From NCBI GenBank assembly GCA_016786765.1, contig JAEUUZ010000003.1, positions 1 through 64,000 on the forward strand: 64,000 nt of DNA. Direction: 5' to 3'. Each line of letters begins with the position of its first letter. Position 1 is the first letter of the stretch. The notes below the pieces were generated by a model that was not told the origin of the DNA, made no database searches, and saw only the letters and a list, made by a program, of their open reading frames with translations. This DNA comes from Chitinophagales bacterium (GTDB lineage: Bacteria > Bacteroidota > Bacteroidia > Chitinophagales > LD1). Shown piece by piece: positions 41,605 through 49,654 of the stretch. Made by a program: the position numbers and the translations under genes.

Positions 41605-44069
41605 CCCTTTGTAAAAATTTTAGTGAGTATTTTTTGTATAAGCGATTGCTTCTTTTTCTCTGATCCTCCATAATAGCCATAACCTTTTTGGTTTCCATAA
41701 TTATAGCTGTAGCCATAACCGTAACCGTAGCCGTAACCATAGCCTGAACCCGAACCATAATAGTATCCATAACTTGAAGCGCCCCGACCAAAGTCGTTAA
41801 GGATAACCGACAGCTTTTCAATTTTACTGTCTTCTATCAACTTGTTAGCATTAATAATAAAGGTTCGGTTGGAGTAGGCTGCACGTAGAACATATATTGG
41901 AAAATCTGCCTTACGCAAAATCTCAAGAGAATCAGTAACCAACCCAATCGGAGGTGTATCAATAACTACGTAGTCGTACTTCGTTTTTAAATATGCTACC
42001 ATTTCATCCATTCGCTTAGATAAGATAAGCTCTGAAGGATTCGGTGGTACAGGGCCAGATGGAATTATATCGATGTTTTTTATACCAGAACTATAAACAC
42101 ATTCATCTTCTGTAGATTGATTACTTAAAATCGTACTTACGCCTATTGAGTTATCGCAGTCGAAGATTTTATTGATACGCGGTTTACGTAAATCGCAATC
42201 GACAATTATAACCTTTTTGTCTAACAGACTAATAATGGCAGCTAGATTAAGCCCGGTAAACGTTTTCCCCTCTCCGGGAATTGTAGAAGTGGTTGCAATA
42301 ACTTTAGGTCCGGGTGTATTATTCATAAACTGGAGGTTGGAACGTATCCCTCTATATGCTTCAGAAATAGTAGACTTTGGATCTTTTGTAACAACAATTT
42401 GAGAACGAACGAGTTTCTCTTCATAGCTTGGAATAACACCCAATAGCGGGGCCTTGGACTTGTACTGCACCTCTTGAACCGAAATAATCGTTTTGTGCAG
42501 CAGATAACGTATAATAACCAATAACAAGCCTAAAAGTATGCCCGATAAAATTCCGGCTAATTTAATCATTGTTTCTCTAGGAGATATGGGCGAATTCGGT
42601 GTGGTTGCATTCTGGAGTATTACATAATCAGAAACAACCCCTGCATTAGCAATCATATAATTGGCCCTCTGTTCAATAAGGTTTAGGTAAAACTTATCTT
42701 TTGAATCCTTTATTTTGTTTAAGCGATTAAAGTCTGACTCCACCTGAGGTAAGCCATAGATTTTTGCCAATTTTTCGGCACTTTCAGAAGTGAGTTGCTT
42801 AAGTCGTCCGTCAAGAACATTCAATGCGTTGTCGAGATTATTCCCTAGTTCTGTTGTGAAGTCTTGAATTTGTTGGTCGAGTAAGCGAACTTTTGGATGG
42901 TCGGGGGTTACATCTAAAAGCACTAAGTTGCGTTCGTTTTTTAATGCATTAACTCGATTTATCAGCGAGCTTACATCAATATCTTCAGTGTGGATTGAAA
43001 TCAGGGGAATTGTCGTAAAAGAATTGTCTGTTATGAGTTTTCTAAAACTTTTTATGGAAACAATATCTTGTGAAAGGCTACGGATGAGCTTATTTGTTGC
43101 AGAAACTTCAGTTGACATCGACTGCAATTCGTTTTTATCCATGTAACCGAATTGAGCTCTTAATGCCGAAATTGAATCTTCAAAAGCCGTATTCCCTTCC
43201 TCAAACTGACTAATTTGGTTGTTCAAAAAGGAAATTACATTCTCGAAACCTTCTCGCTTTTTTTCAACATCATACTCCACAAATACCTTAACCATCATAT
43301 TGGTGATGTCTCTGGTTTTGATAGCACTCTTGTCTTTGTAGCTAATCTTAAAACTTTTTGTTTTGAAATCCAACGGCTCTATAGATACCTTGTTTACAAC
43401 ATCGGCAATAACCACCGACTTATCGTATACCCTTACATAAAACACACCCCTAAAATCCTCTTTCTGGAATTTTTTAACCTTTTTGTTTACTACTCCTTTA
43501 AAAGACGGAGAATACATATCTTGACCAAACTTATAAATGCGCTCAAATTCTCCATCTTTATATATGTGGTTAATAGAGAATTTTTCTTCGTCAATGATGT
43601 TAATATAAATCGGGACTCTAAGAATATCCTGATCTTTCACCTCCATTGTGAGTTCAAAAGGGCAAGAGTTATATAGCTCTTCAGAAATAAACTTTGTTTT
43701 CCCTTCTTTAAAATAGGCCATTTGCAACGGCAAACTATCTACAATTCTTTCTACGAGCAATTTCGATTTAAAAAGCTGAATCTCTCTATTGATGGCTGCA
43801 TTATCTTGTTCAATCGCAATTTTTTCAACACCTAAAATCTGCGCTTTTTTCTCTGTAGAAAAGAGCATAGTAGCATTAGACTCATATATTTTAGGGGCAT
43901 ATCGCAAATACACTAAGGATATGATAATCGTAATGATGGTAAGTACAATTATCCACAAAATACTTTTGTTGAGTACATACACAAACAAACCCACATTGAA
44001 CTCCTTCAATGGGTTACTCAGCCTATCCTCTTCTTGCTGTAGATCAAAACTGTTTTGATTATTTTCCAA
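41601..44069 (-). CDS. polysaccharide co-polymerase / BY-family tyrosine autokinase (Wzc-like)
   Basis: An 822-residue protein. Two membrane helices flank a large periplasmic Wzz-type domain with a long coiled-coil section (~residues 90-500); the C-terminal cytoplasmic BY-kinase domain has Walker A (TSTIPGEGKTFTGLN), Walker A' (VIIVDCDLRKPRI) and Walker B (DYVVIDTPPIG). The final ~60 residues contain a tyrosine cluster built from repeated Gly-Tyr, the usual site of autophosphorylation that regulates capsule or exopolysaccharide chain length. It overlaps the upstream Wza-like gene by 11 nt and the downstream transferase gene by 4 nt, so the three are translationally coupled. Confidence 0.93.
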   Translation of the reverse strand: MENNQNSFDLQQEEDRLSNPLKEFNVGLFVYVLNKSILWIIVLTIITIIISLVYLRYAPKIYESNATMLFSTEKKAQILGVEKIAIEQDNAAINREIQLFKSKLLVERIVDSLPLQMAYFKEGKTKFISEELYNSCPFELTMEVKDQDILRVPIYINIIDEEKFSINHIYKDGEFERIYKFGQDMYSPSFKGVVNKKVKKFQKEDFRGVFYVRVYDKSVVIADVVNKVSIEPLDFKTKSFKISYKDKSAIKTRDITNMMVKVFVEYDVEKKREGFENVISFLNNQISQFEEGNTAFEDSISALRAQFGYMDKNELQSMSTEVSATNKLIRSLSQDIVSIKSFRKLITDNSFTTIPLISIHTEDIDVSSLINRVNALKNERNLVLLDVTPDHPKVRLLDQQIQDFTTELGNNLDNALNVLDGRLKQLTSESAEKLAKIYGLPQVESDFNRLNKIKDSKDKFYLNLIEQRANYMIANAGVVSDYVILQNATTPNSPISPRETMIKLAGILSGILLGLLLVIIRYLLHKTIISVQEVQYKSKAPLLGVIPSYEEKLVRSQIVVTKDPKSTISEAYRGIRSNLQFMNNTPGPKVIATTSTIPGEGKTFTGLNLAAIISLLDKKVIIVDCDLRKPRINKIFDCDNSIGVSTILSNQSTEDECVYSSGIKNIDIIPSGPVPPNPSELILSKRMDEMVAYLKTKYDYVVIDTPPIGLVTDSLEILRKADFPIYVLRAAYSNRTFIINANKLIEDSKIEKLSVILNDFGRGASSYGYYYGSGSGYGYGYGYGYGYSYNYGNQKGYGYYGGSEKKKQSLIQKILTKIFTKG
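41706..41744 (-). repeat. hexanucleotide tandem repeat coding the Gly-Tyr tail
   Basis: About six near-identical 6-bp units (GGTTAT, GGCTAC, GGTTAC variants on the coding strand) encode the Gly-Tyr run of the Wzc-like kinase. Copy-number change by slippage would add or remove Gly-Tyr pairs without shifting the frame. Confidence 0.6.
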
Positions 44070-44880
44070 TAGTCCTTATTAATAGTATAAAACTAAGCAC
44101 AGTGGTTACAGCTGTAAAAACAGGTGCTGCCTCCAAGAATGCGTCTCGCACAATACGTTTCCTATCTTCAACATAAACAATATCGTTAGGTTGCATTGTT
44201 AGCTCAGCAGTTCTTAAGCCTTCAAGTGTAGAGAGGTCAACTAAGTGCACCTCAGGATTTTTTACATCGCCTCTTATTATCTTGATTTTAAACGCCTTTA
44301 GCGACCTGTCTAGCCCCCCTGATCGTGCCAAAACCTCTATCAGAGAAGTTGGTGACTCGTTAAGAGCAATTACAGATGCTGTTCCGCCTTTAAAAACAAA
44401 GACCCTTCTATTTGTTACTTTTATCACTACATATGGATCAACAAAAAGGGATGCGTATTTTTGCGCTAGCTCTTTTTCCAATTGAAGATGTGAATAGCCC
44501 TTTACGTAGTAATCGCCCAATATGGGTAGTTTGGCGAAACCCTCATTATCTACCAAGTAGGTCACTTGATTAGTATTTGTTGTATTACTACCACTTGTTG
44601 ACAACATCCCAGTAGCGCTACTACTTTGCGTTCCCGAGTTTGTTGATCCGCCAGATACGCCACCGCCTAAAACATCAATAAGCTTAAATCCATCGCGCGA
44701 GTAAACCTGAAGCGACAATTGATCCCCGGGCTCAATCAAATATTCCTCCATTTTCTTGTGCGCAAACTCAAAATACTGATAGTCTTTTTGCTTAAACATC
44801 TGATTAGGGTAAAACAACTTACAGGAGTTCATGCCCATCAATGCGATTAATACCCAAAAAAACCCATTTCTATTTTTCAT
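44059..44880 (-). CDS. polysaccharide export outer membrane lipoprotein (Wza-like)
   Basis: A 273-residue export protein. A lipobox (GMNSCK) makes it a probable outer-membrane lipoprotein. A Poly_export domain follows: LIEPGDQLSLQVYSRDGF, with a Ser/Gly/Thr-rich insert (~residues 80-105), then SLBB-type region VDPYVVIKVTNRRVFVFKG. The C-terminus has a hydrophobic segment (AVTTVLSFILLIRTIGK). It forms the channel through which exopolysaccharide leaves the cell, working with the Wzc-like protein that overlaps it by 11 nt. It is first in the operon and has a matching promoter at 44889-44919. Confidence 0.92.
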   Translation of the reverse strand: MKNRNGFFWVLIALMGMNSCKLFYPNQMFKQKDYQYFEFAHKKMEEYLIEPGDQLSLQVYSRDGFKLIDVLGGGVSGGSTNSGTQSSSATGMLSTSGSNTTNTNQVTYLVDNEGFAKLPILGDYYVKGYSHLQLEKELAQKYASLFVDPYVVIKVTNRRVFVFKGGTASVIALNESPTSLIEVLARSGGLDRSLKAFKIKIIRGDVKNPEVHLVDLSTLEGLRTAELTMQPNDIVYVEDRKRIVRDAFLEAAPVFTAVTTVLSFILLIRTIGK

Positions 44881-44888
44881 AAACCATG

Positions 44889-44919
44889 CAAACTTATTAT
44901 TTTATGCAATACAAGTCAA
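44889..44919 (-). promoter_or_regulatory. Bacteroidota promoter of the exopolysaccharide operon
   Basis: On the minus strand TTG (44917-44919), 20 nt, then TAAGTTTG (44889-44896). The expected transcription start is about 44884, four bases from the ATG at 44880: an almost leaderless mRNA. Confidence 0.6.
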
Positions 44920-44934
44920 GAATTTACAAGGGTT

Positions 44935-44963
44935 TTGCCATTGAACCGAATTGATTATCTTTA
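44935..44963 (+). promoter_or_regulatory. promoter of the DUF962 gene
   Basis: TTG (44935-44937), 18 nt, TATCTTTA (44956-44963), one base off the TAnnTTTG consensus. It is divergent from the exopolysaccharide promoter, with only 15 bp between the two -33 elements. Confidence 0.5.
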
Positions 44964-44980
44964 TTTCAAATTCATTATCT

Positions 44981-45340
44981 ATGGAAACCGTTAAAGTTTA
45001 CTCCTCATTTTCAGAGTTTTATCCGTATTACTTAACGGAGCACGGCCGACCAATAAACCACTATTTGCATTTTGTAGGCACTTTTTTTGTCATCGCTAGT
45101 TTTATTGGTGGAATAGTTACTCAAAACGGAAACTTATTGTTTGCTGTTCCCTTCTTTGGATATGGGTTTGCTTGGTTCGGACATTTTATTTTTGAAAAAA
45201 ACCGTCCGGCTACTTTCGTGTATCCGCTATATAGCTTGGGTTCTGATTTTGTTATGTTTTGGCATATTCTTACCGGCCAAATCAATAAAAAAATGGAGGA
45301 GGCCCACAAAATCGTTGGCATTCCCAACAAATGGAAATAA
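44981..45340 (+). CDS. DUF962 (Mpo1-like) membrane protein
   Basis: A 119-residue protein with two hydrophobic regions. Family hallmarks are present: FSEFYPYYLTEHGRPINHYLHFVG at the N-terminus and GYGFAWFGHFIFEKNRPATF in the middle, with the conserved His residues. The yeast relative Mpo1 is an iron-dependent dioxygenase in fatty-acid alpha-oxidation; that role is only a possibility here. ATG 44981 is chosen; an upstream in-frame start would lie in the promoter. It is followed 17 bp later by the DinB-like gene. Confidence 0.87.
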   Translation: METVKVYSSFSEFYPYYLTEHGRPINHYLHFVGTFFVIASFIGGIVTQNGNLLFAVPFFGYGFAWFGHFIFEKNRPATFVYPLYSLGSDFVMFWHILTGQINKKMEEAHKIVGIPNKWK

Positions 45341-45357
45341 ACCTTTAATTTAAAATT

Positions 45358-45885
45358 ATGTCATCCAATTCACCGGAAACAAAAACACACCAAGTTATAG
45401 ACGCCTATATTCGGTTGCTCGACAAATATTCATTCGACCAACTCGTACAACAGCCGGATGAAAACAGTTGGTCTATCGGCCAAGTGTATATCCATGTTTG
45501 GATGGCATCGAAAGGTTTTTTCTTTAAAAATGCAGCGCTTTGCTTGAGTGACGAAACAGCGGAAAAGGGGAAATCGAAAAAGCTAATTGCCTACCCTATT
45601 TTTCTGTTCGAAAAAATGCCTACCGTTAAAATTAAAATGCCTGATAAAGTAGCCGTACAGCCCCGCCAGCCTGAATCTAAAGAACAGCTTGTGCAAAAAC
45701 TTACAGAGATAAAATCGTTGGTGAGTGAATTCACAACAAAAATCCAGCAATCGGATTCTTCGTTGAAAACCAGACATCCTTTTTTGGGTTACCTGAATTG
45801 TGAAGAGTGGGTGAAGTTATGTAACATTCATTTTAAACACCACCAAGCACAAATTAAGCGCATCAATAAGACCCTACATTTCTAA
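45358..45885 (+). CDS. DinB family protein
   Basis: A 175-residue DinB/YfiT-like four-helix protein. The opening KYSFDQLVQQPDENSWSIGQ and VYIHVWMA correspond to the first helix pair and the first His, and the C-terminal CNIHFKHHQAQIKRI supplies the usual HxxxH/HH metal ligands. Members include metal-dependent thiol S-transferases, with unknown substrates in most cases. It lies 17 bp after the DUF962 gene. Confidence 0.85.
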   Translation: MSSNSPETKTHQVIDAYIRLLDKYSFDQLVQQPDENSWSIGQVYIHVWMASKGFFFKNAALCLSDETAEKGKSKKLIAYPIFLFEKMPTVKIKMPDKVAVQPRQPESKEQLVQKLTEIKSLVSEFTTKIQQSDSSLKTRHPFLGYLNCEEWVKLCNIHFKHHQAQIKRINKTLHF

Positions 45886-45932
45886 TTTTTCAGAAATAAT
45901 GCCCACGCTATTTCTACTCCATTTATTTCTCC

Positions 45933-45940
45933 TACTTTTG
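45933..45940 (+). promoter_or_regulatory. -7 element of the TolC-adaptor operon
   Basis: TACTTTTG matches TAnnTTTG 17 bp upstream of the GTG start of the TolC-like gene; there is no good TTG at -33 (TTT is present at the right spacing). Confidence 0.45.
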
Positions 45941-45957
45941 CAGCTCAATTTTATTTT

Positions 45958-47313
45958 GTGAAACACCTTGTATTGCTTTTTGTGCTTGTCCTCACTTCTG
46001 TCTCCTCCTTTAGTCAAAAGAAATGGTCGCTTCAATCGTGTATTGAATATGCGGTTCAAAACAATGTTCAAATTAAACAAGCAGCGTTATACGAAAAAAT
46101 TGCGGCTAACAATACTCTGCAAAGTGGCTTGAATCTATTGCCAACCATCAATAGTGGTGCGAATTACAACTTTTCGTTCGGCAACTCTATTGACCCAACA
46201 ACATATACCTTTGTGAATAGCAATTCGCAATCGCTCACAACAAATTTAAATGCCAACTTAACCCTCATCAACGGCTTTCAAAAAATAAACACGATATACA
46301 GAAACATAGCAGAACAGGAGGCTGCAAAATTCGACAAAGAGAACTCGGTTAACAACACTGTACTTCAGCTCACCAATTTTTTTCTACAAGTATTGTTAAA
46401 CAAAGAGCTGCTTAAAACCACAGAAAAACAAATCGATCTTTCTGAAACCCAACTCAACAGGGCTAAGTCACAAGCTAAATCGGGAACACTTGCCGAAACC
46501 GGCTTGTTTGAGTTTGAGGCACAGCTAGCCCGCGATAAAGCATCTATGATTCAGGCCAAAAACAATGTGACTATTTCGCTTTTACAATTAAAATTAGCCT
46601 TGCAGTTAAACGATTCCATCGACTTTGACATCGAATCGCCCTCGATTGCAGAAAATATGGCTGTAAACTTTGAAACATTGAATGCGTCCGATATTTACAA
46701 AACGGCTGTTTACAATCAGCCATCGATTAAGAGTGCACAAGCAAAAGTAGCGAGTGCTATCTTCACCCGCAAGGTTGCCCTTGGCTCTTTGAGTCCTACT
46801 ATCAGCGCGAATTTCAGCATGAGCGACAACTATTTTAATAAAGCAACACGGATTGTTTCAGTAGTGCCGTATGTAACAGAACCTGTTGGTTTTAACGATC
46901 AATTTAAAAACAACTTTAGCAAAGTGGTTGGTTTCAATTTTTCGTTACCCATCTTAGCCGGTTGGTCGCGCATGAACAATATCGCGAATTCCAAAATCCA
47001 ACAACAGATTCGAACGCTCGAACTAGACAATCAAAAAAACAGATTAAGACAAGATATACAGCAGGCCTACAACAATGCAAAAGCGGCTCAAGAATCGTAT
47101 ATTGCTAACGATAAATCGGCTGCGGCAGCGCGAAAATCTTTTGATGTTTATCAGAAACGTTTTGACGTTGGGTTAGCGAATACCTTTGAGTTGCAACAAG
47201 CCAGAACGAACTTGTTACGCGCGGAATCACAGCTCATACAAGCGAAATATACTTACGTGTTGGATTTAAAAATTTTGGATTTCTATCTTGGAAAACCAAT
47301 CCGTTTACAATAA
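45958..47313 (+). CDS. TolC family outer membrane efflux protein
   Basis: A 451-residue TolC-like channel with a signal peptide (MKHLVLLFVLVLTSVSSFSQ) and the usual repeated structure: long helical segments beginning with CIEYAVQNNVQIKQA and closing with FDVGLANTFELQQARTNLLRAESQLIQA. It provides the outer-membrane duct of a tripartite exporter. The start is GTG 45958. It is followed 14 bp later by its periplasmic adaptor, but no inner-membrane pump gene follows in the window. Confidence 0.92.
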   Translation: MKHLVLLFVLVLTSVSSFSQKKWSLQSCIEYAVQNNVQIKQAALYEKIAANNTLQSGLNLLPTINSGANYNFSFGNSIDPTTYTFVNSNSQSLTTNLNANLTLINGFQKINTIYRNIAEQEAAKFDKENSVNNTVLQLTNFFLQVLLNKELLKTTEKQIDLSETQLNRAKSQAKSGTLAETGLFEFEAQLARDKASMIQAKNNVTISLLQLKLALQLNDSIDFDIESPSIAENMAVNFETLNASDIYKTAVYNQPSIKSAQAKVASAIFTRKVALGSLSPTISANFSMSDNYFNKATRIVSVVPYVTEPVGFNDQFKNNFSKVVGFNFSLPILAGWSRMNNIANSKIQQQIRTLELDNQKNRLRQDIQQAYNNAKAAQESYIANDKSAAAARKSFDVYQKRFDVGLANTFELQQARTNLLRAESQLIQAKYTYVLDLKILDFYLGKPIRLQ

Positions 47314-47327
47314 AATCAGATGAACTA

Positions 47328-48686
47328 ATGAAAAATAAAACGTTGATAGGGGTTTTGCTCGGCATTGTGATGCTATTGCTCGTTATCGCTGTAATAGGAA
47401 AGCAAAAAAACTGGTTCGGCAAAGGCGATTTGCAACAAGTAGCTGTTGAAAAATCCGAAAAGCGCGCAATCGTTGAAACCGTTACGGCTAGCGGAAAAAT
47501 TAATCCGGAAACAGAAGTGAAATTGTCTTCTGAGGTTTCGGGCGAAATCATCGGCTTGTATGTGAAAGAGGGCGATAGCGTGAAAAAGGGCGACTTATTG
47601 GTAGAAATCAACCCTTCCATTTATGAAGCGCAAGCTAGCCAAGCTTCCGCGAATGTGAGTCAAGTGAAGGCTAATTTGTTGAGCGCTGAAGCCACATTGA
47701 AAAACCAACAAACGCAATTTGAACAAGCACAACGCAACTTCGAACGCCAAAAACAATTGTATAACGAAAAAATTATTTCCGACCAGGAATTCGATCAGGC
47801 AAAAATGAGTTTACGTACAGCTCAAGCGGCTTTCGAGACCAGTCGTGAACAATATAACGCTTCCCAGTTTACCGTTAAATCTTCGGAAGCGCAACGCAAA
47901 TTAGCCGGAGATAATTTGGGCAAAACTAGAATCTATGCGCCTATCAGCGGTATCGTTTCATTGTTGAACGTGAAATTGGGTGAACGTGTTGTAGGTACAG
48001 CACAAATGGCCGGAACTGAACTGATTCGTATTGCCGATTTGAACAACATGCGTGCAGAAGTAGATGTGAACGAAAACGATGTGTTGCGCGTAAAAATTGG
48101 CGACACGGCTGTTGTGGAGGTGGATGCTTATCGCGCCAAAAAATTCAGAGGGGTGGTAACGCAAATCGCCTATTCATCAGCAACAAGCACCGGCATTGTA
48201 AGCACTTCGCAAGCCATTAATTTTTCGGTGAAAGTGAAGTTGCTGAAAGAGTCGTATGCTGAATTGATTCACCCGGAATACGGACAGGCGTATCCATTCC
48301 GTCCGGGCATGTCGGCTACCGTTGACATCAAAACACAATCGAAGGGAGATGTGCTTTCTGTGCCTATTCAAGCAGTTACAACTCGTGAAGAAAGCGAATT
48401 GAAAAACAAGGAGACTGCCTCGTACAAAAAAGACGATAATTTTGATGCAAAGGAGCACAAAGACATGAAAGAAGTAGTGTTTGTAGTGGAGAACGGCAAA
48501 GCGAATGCTGTTGTTGTAACTACGGGCATTCAAGACGCTTCACACATCGAAATTACAAGCGGTCTCACGGCCGGCAAAGAAGTGATAAAAGCACCATTTA
48601 AACTCATTTCAAAAACATTGAAAAATGGAGATTTGGTGCAAGTGGTAGAAGAAAAAGAATTGTTCAAGGAAAAGAAAGATAAATAA
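47328..48686 (+). CDS. periplasmic adaptor of a tripartite efflux system (MacA/HlyD type)
   Basis: A 452-residue membrane fusion protein. An N-terminal membrane anchor (~residues 6-24) is followed by a lipoyl half-domain (TVTASGKINPETEVKLSSEV), a helical hairpin (~100-185), the second lipoyl half (IYAPISGIVSLLNVKLGERV) and the beta-barrel (AEVDVNENDVLRVKIGDTA). It joins TolC to an inner-membrane transporter, most often of MacB type for this subfamily. A charged insert (~365-390, TASYKKDDNFDAKEHKDM) lies in the C-terminal membrane-proximal domain. The next gene begins 5 bp downstream. Confidence 0.92.
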   Translation: MKNKTLIGVLLGIVMLLLVIAVIGKQKNWFGKGDLQQVAVEKSEKRAIVETVTASGKINPETEVKLSSEVSGEIIGLYVKEGDSVKKGDLLVEINPSIYEAQASQASANVSQVKANLLSAEATLKNQQTQFEQAQRNFERQKQLYNEKIISDQEFDQAKMSLRTAQAAFETSREQYNASQFTVKSSEAQRKLAGDNLGKTRIYAPISGIVSLLNVKLGERVVGTAQMAGTELIRIADLNNMRAEVDVNENDVLRVKIGDTAVVEVDAYRAKKFRGVVTQIAYSSATSTGIVSTSQAINFSVKVKLLKESYAELIHPEYGQAYPFRPGMSATVDIKTQSKGDVLSVPIQAVTTREESELKNKETASYKKDDNFDAKEHKDMKEVVFVVENGKANAVVVTTGIQDASHIEITSGLTAGKEVIKAPFKLISKTLKNGDLVQVVEEKELFKEKKDK

Positions 48687-48691
48687 CCGCT

Positions 48692-49558
48692 GTGGTAACC
48701 ATTAAAATTGGCGGTGTTCCCGAACATTTCAACTTGCCTTGGCAGTTAGCAATTGAACACCAACTGTTCGAAAAGCACAATATTCATGTAGACTGGAACT
48801 ATTATGCCGGAGGAACCGGTGAAATGGTGGCTGCGCTGAAAAACAACGAACTCGATTTAGCCATTTTGCTCACAGAAGGCTTTCTCTCGGCTGTGTCGAA
48901 AGGCTTACAGGCTGTGGTAGTGAAAGAATATATTTCTTCTCCTTTGGTGTGGGGCATTTTCACAGGAGCCCGTTCCGGTATAAAATCAGTATATGACGAA
49001 TCGGCTAAAAAGATTGCCATCAGCAGACCCGGTTCAGGTTCACACCTCATGGCTTTGATCCATGCTGAACAGCGTGGCGAATCCATCTCCGATTATGAAC
49101 TCGTTGAAATCAAAAGTTTACAAGGTGCCGTTCATTCTTTGGTAAACAACGAAACCGATTTGTTCTACTGGGAAAAATACACTACCAAAGCGCATGTGGA
49201 ATCGGGTGAATTGAAGATGATTGGCGAGTTTTCGGCACCTTGGTCGAGTTTCTTAGTTACGGCTAACAAAAGTATTCTTACCGAAAAAGGCGAATCTATT
49301 CATACCGTTTTAGCGTTGATGAACGACTTCTGCATTGACTTCGTGAAAGACCCGAAAGCCGCTACAGAATTGCAAAAGCGATTTAATCTTACCGAAGCTG
49401 AAGTAAGAACATGGCTCGCACAAACCATTTGGAATACGAGTTTTTCGCTTCGCAAACAAGGCCTTAGAAATGCCATAGATTCGTTGCAAAAAATTGATGC
49501 TTCGTTTGCTATTCCGGACTACAATAGTTTCGTGGCGGAGAATATTTTTTTGCGATAA
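48692..49558 (+). CDS. substrate-binding-protein-like protein without a signal peptide
   Basis: A 288-residue protein of the periplasmic-binding-protein type II fold, close to NMT1/TauA-like (thiamine precursor or nitrate/taurine) binders: TIKIGGVPEHFNLPWQLAIE at the start, FEKHNIHVDWNYYAGGTGEM, and NNELDLAILLTEGFLSAVSK. Unusually, it starts directly at the fold with no export signal or lipobox (GTG 48692), and no ABC permease or ATPase gene is near. It follows the efflux adaptor by 5 bp. A cytoplasmic ligand-binding or enzyme role is possible; the frame upstream contains no alternative start that would add a signal. Confidence 0.8.
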   Translation: MVTIKIGGVPEHFNLPWQLAIEHQLFEKHNIHVDWNYYAGGTGEMVAALKNNELDLAILLTEGFLSAVSKGLQAVVVKEYISSPLVWGIFTGARSGIKSVYDESAKKIAISRPGSGSHLMALIHAEQRGESISDYELVEIKSLQGAVHSLVNNETDLFYWEKYTTKAHVESGELKMIGEFSAPWSSFLVTANKSILTEKGESIHTVLALMNDFCIDFVKDPKAATELQKRFNLTEAEVRTWLAQTIWNTSFSLRKQGLRNAIDSLQKIDASFAIPDYNSFVAENIFLR

Positions 49559-49654
49559 AATTCCGCAAAGATTTCACCTCCCTTTTCCGCCTATCTTTTT
49601 CGCTTTTTTAGTATCATTGTCCCACAACATTTTTCAGCCTAATAAACGACAACG

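Noticed and set aside
43215-43676. A 153-codon plus-strand frame inside the Wzc-like gene
   Set aside because: No start context or recognisable domain, and the minus-strand protein is clearly the real gene.
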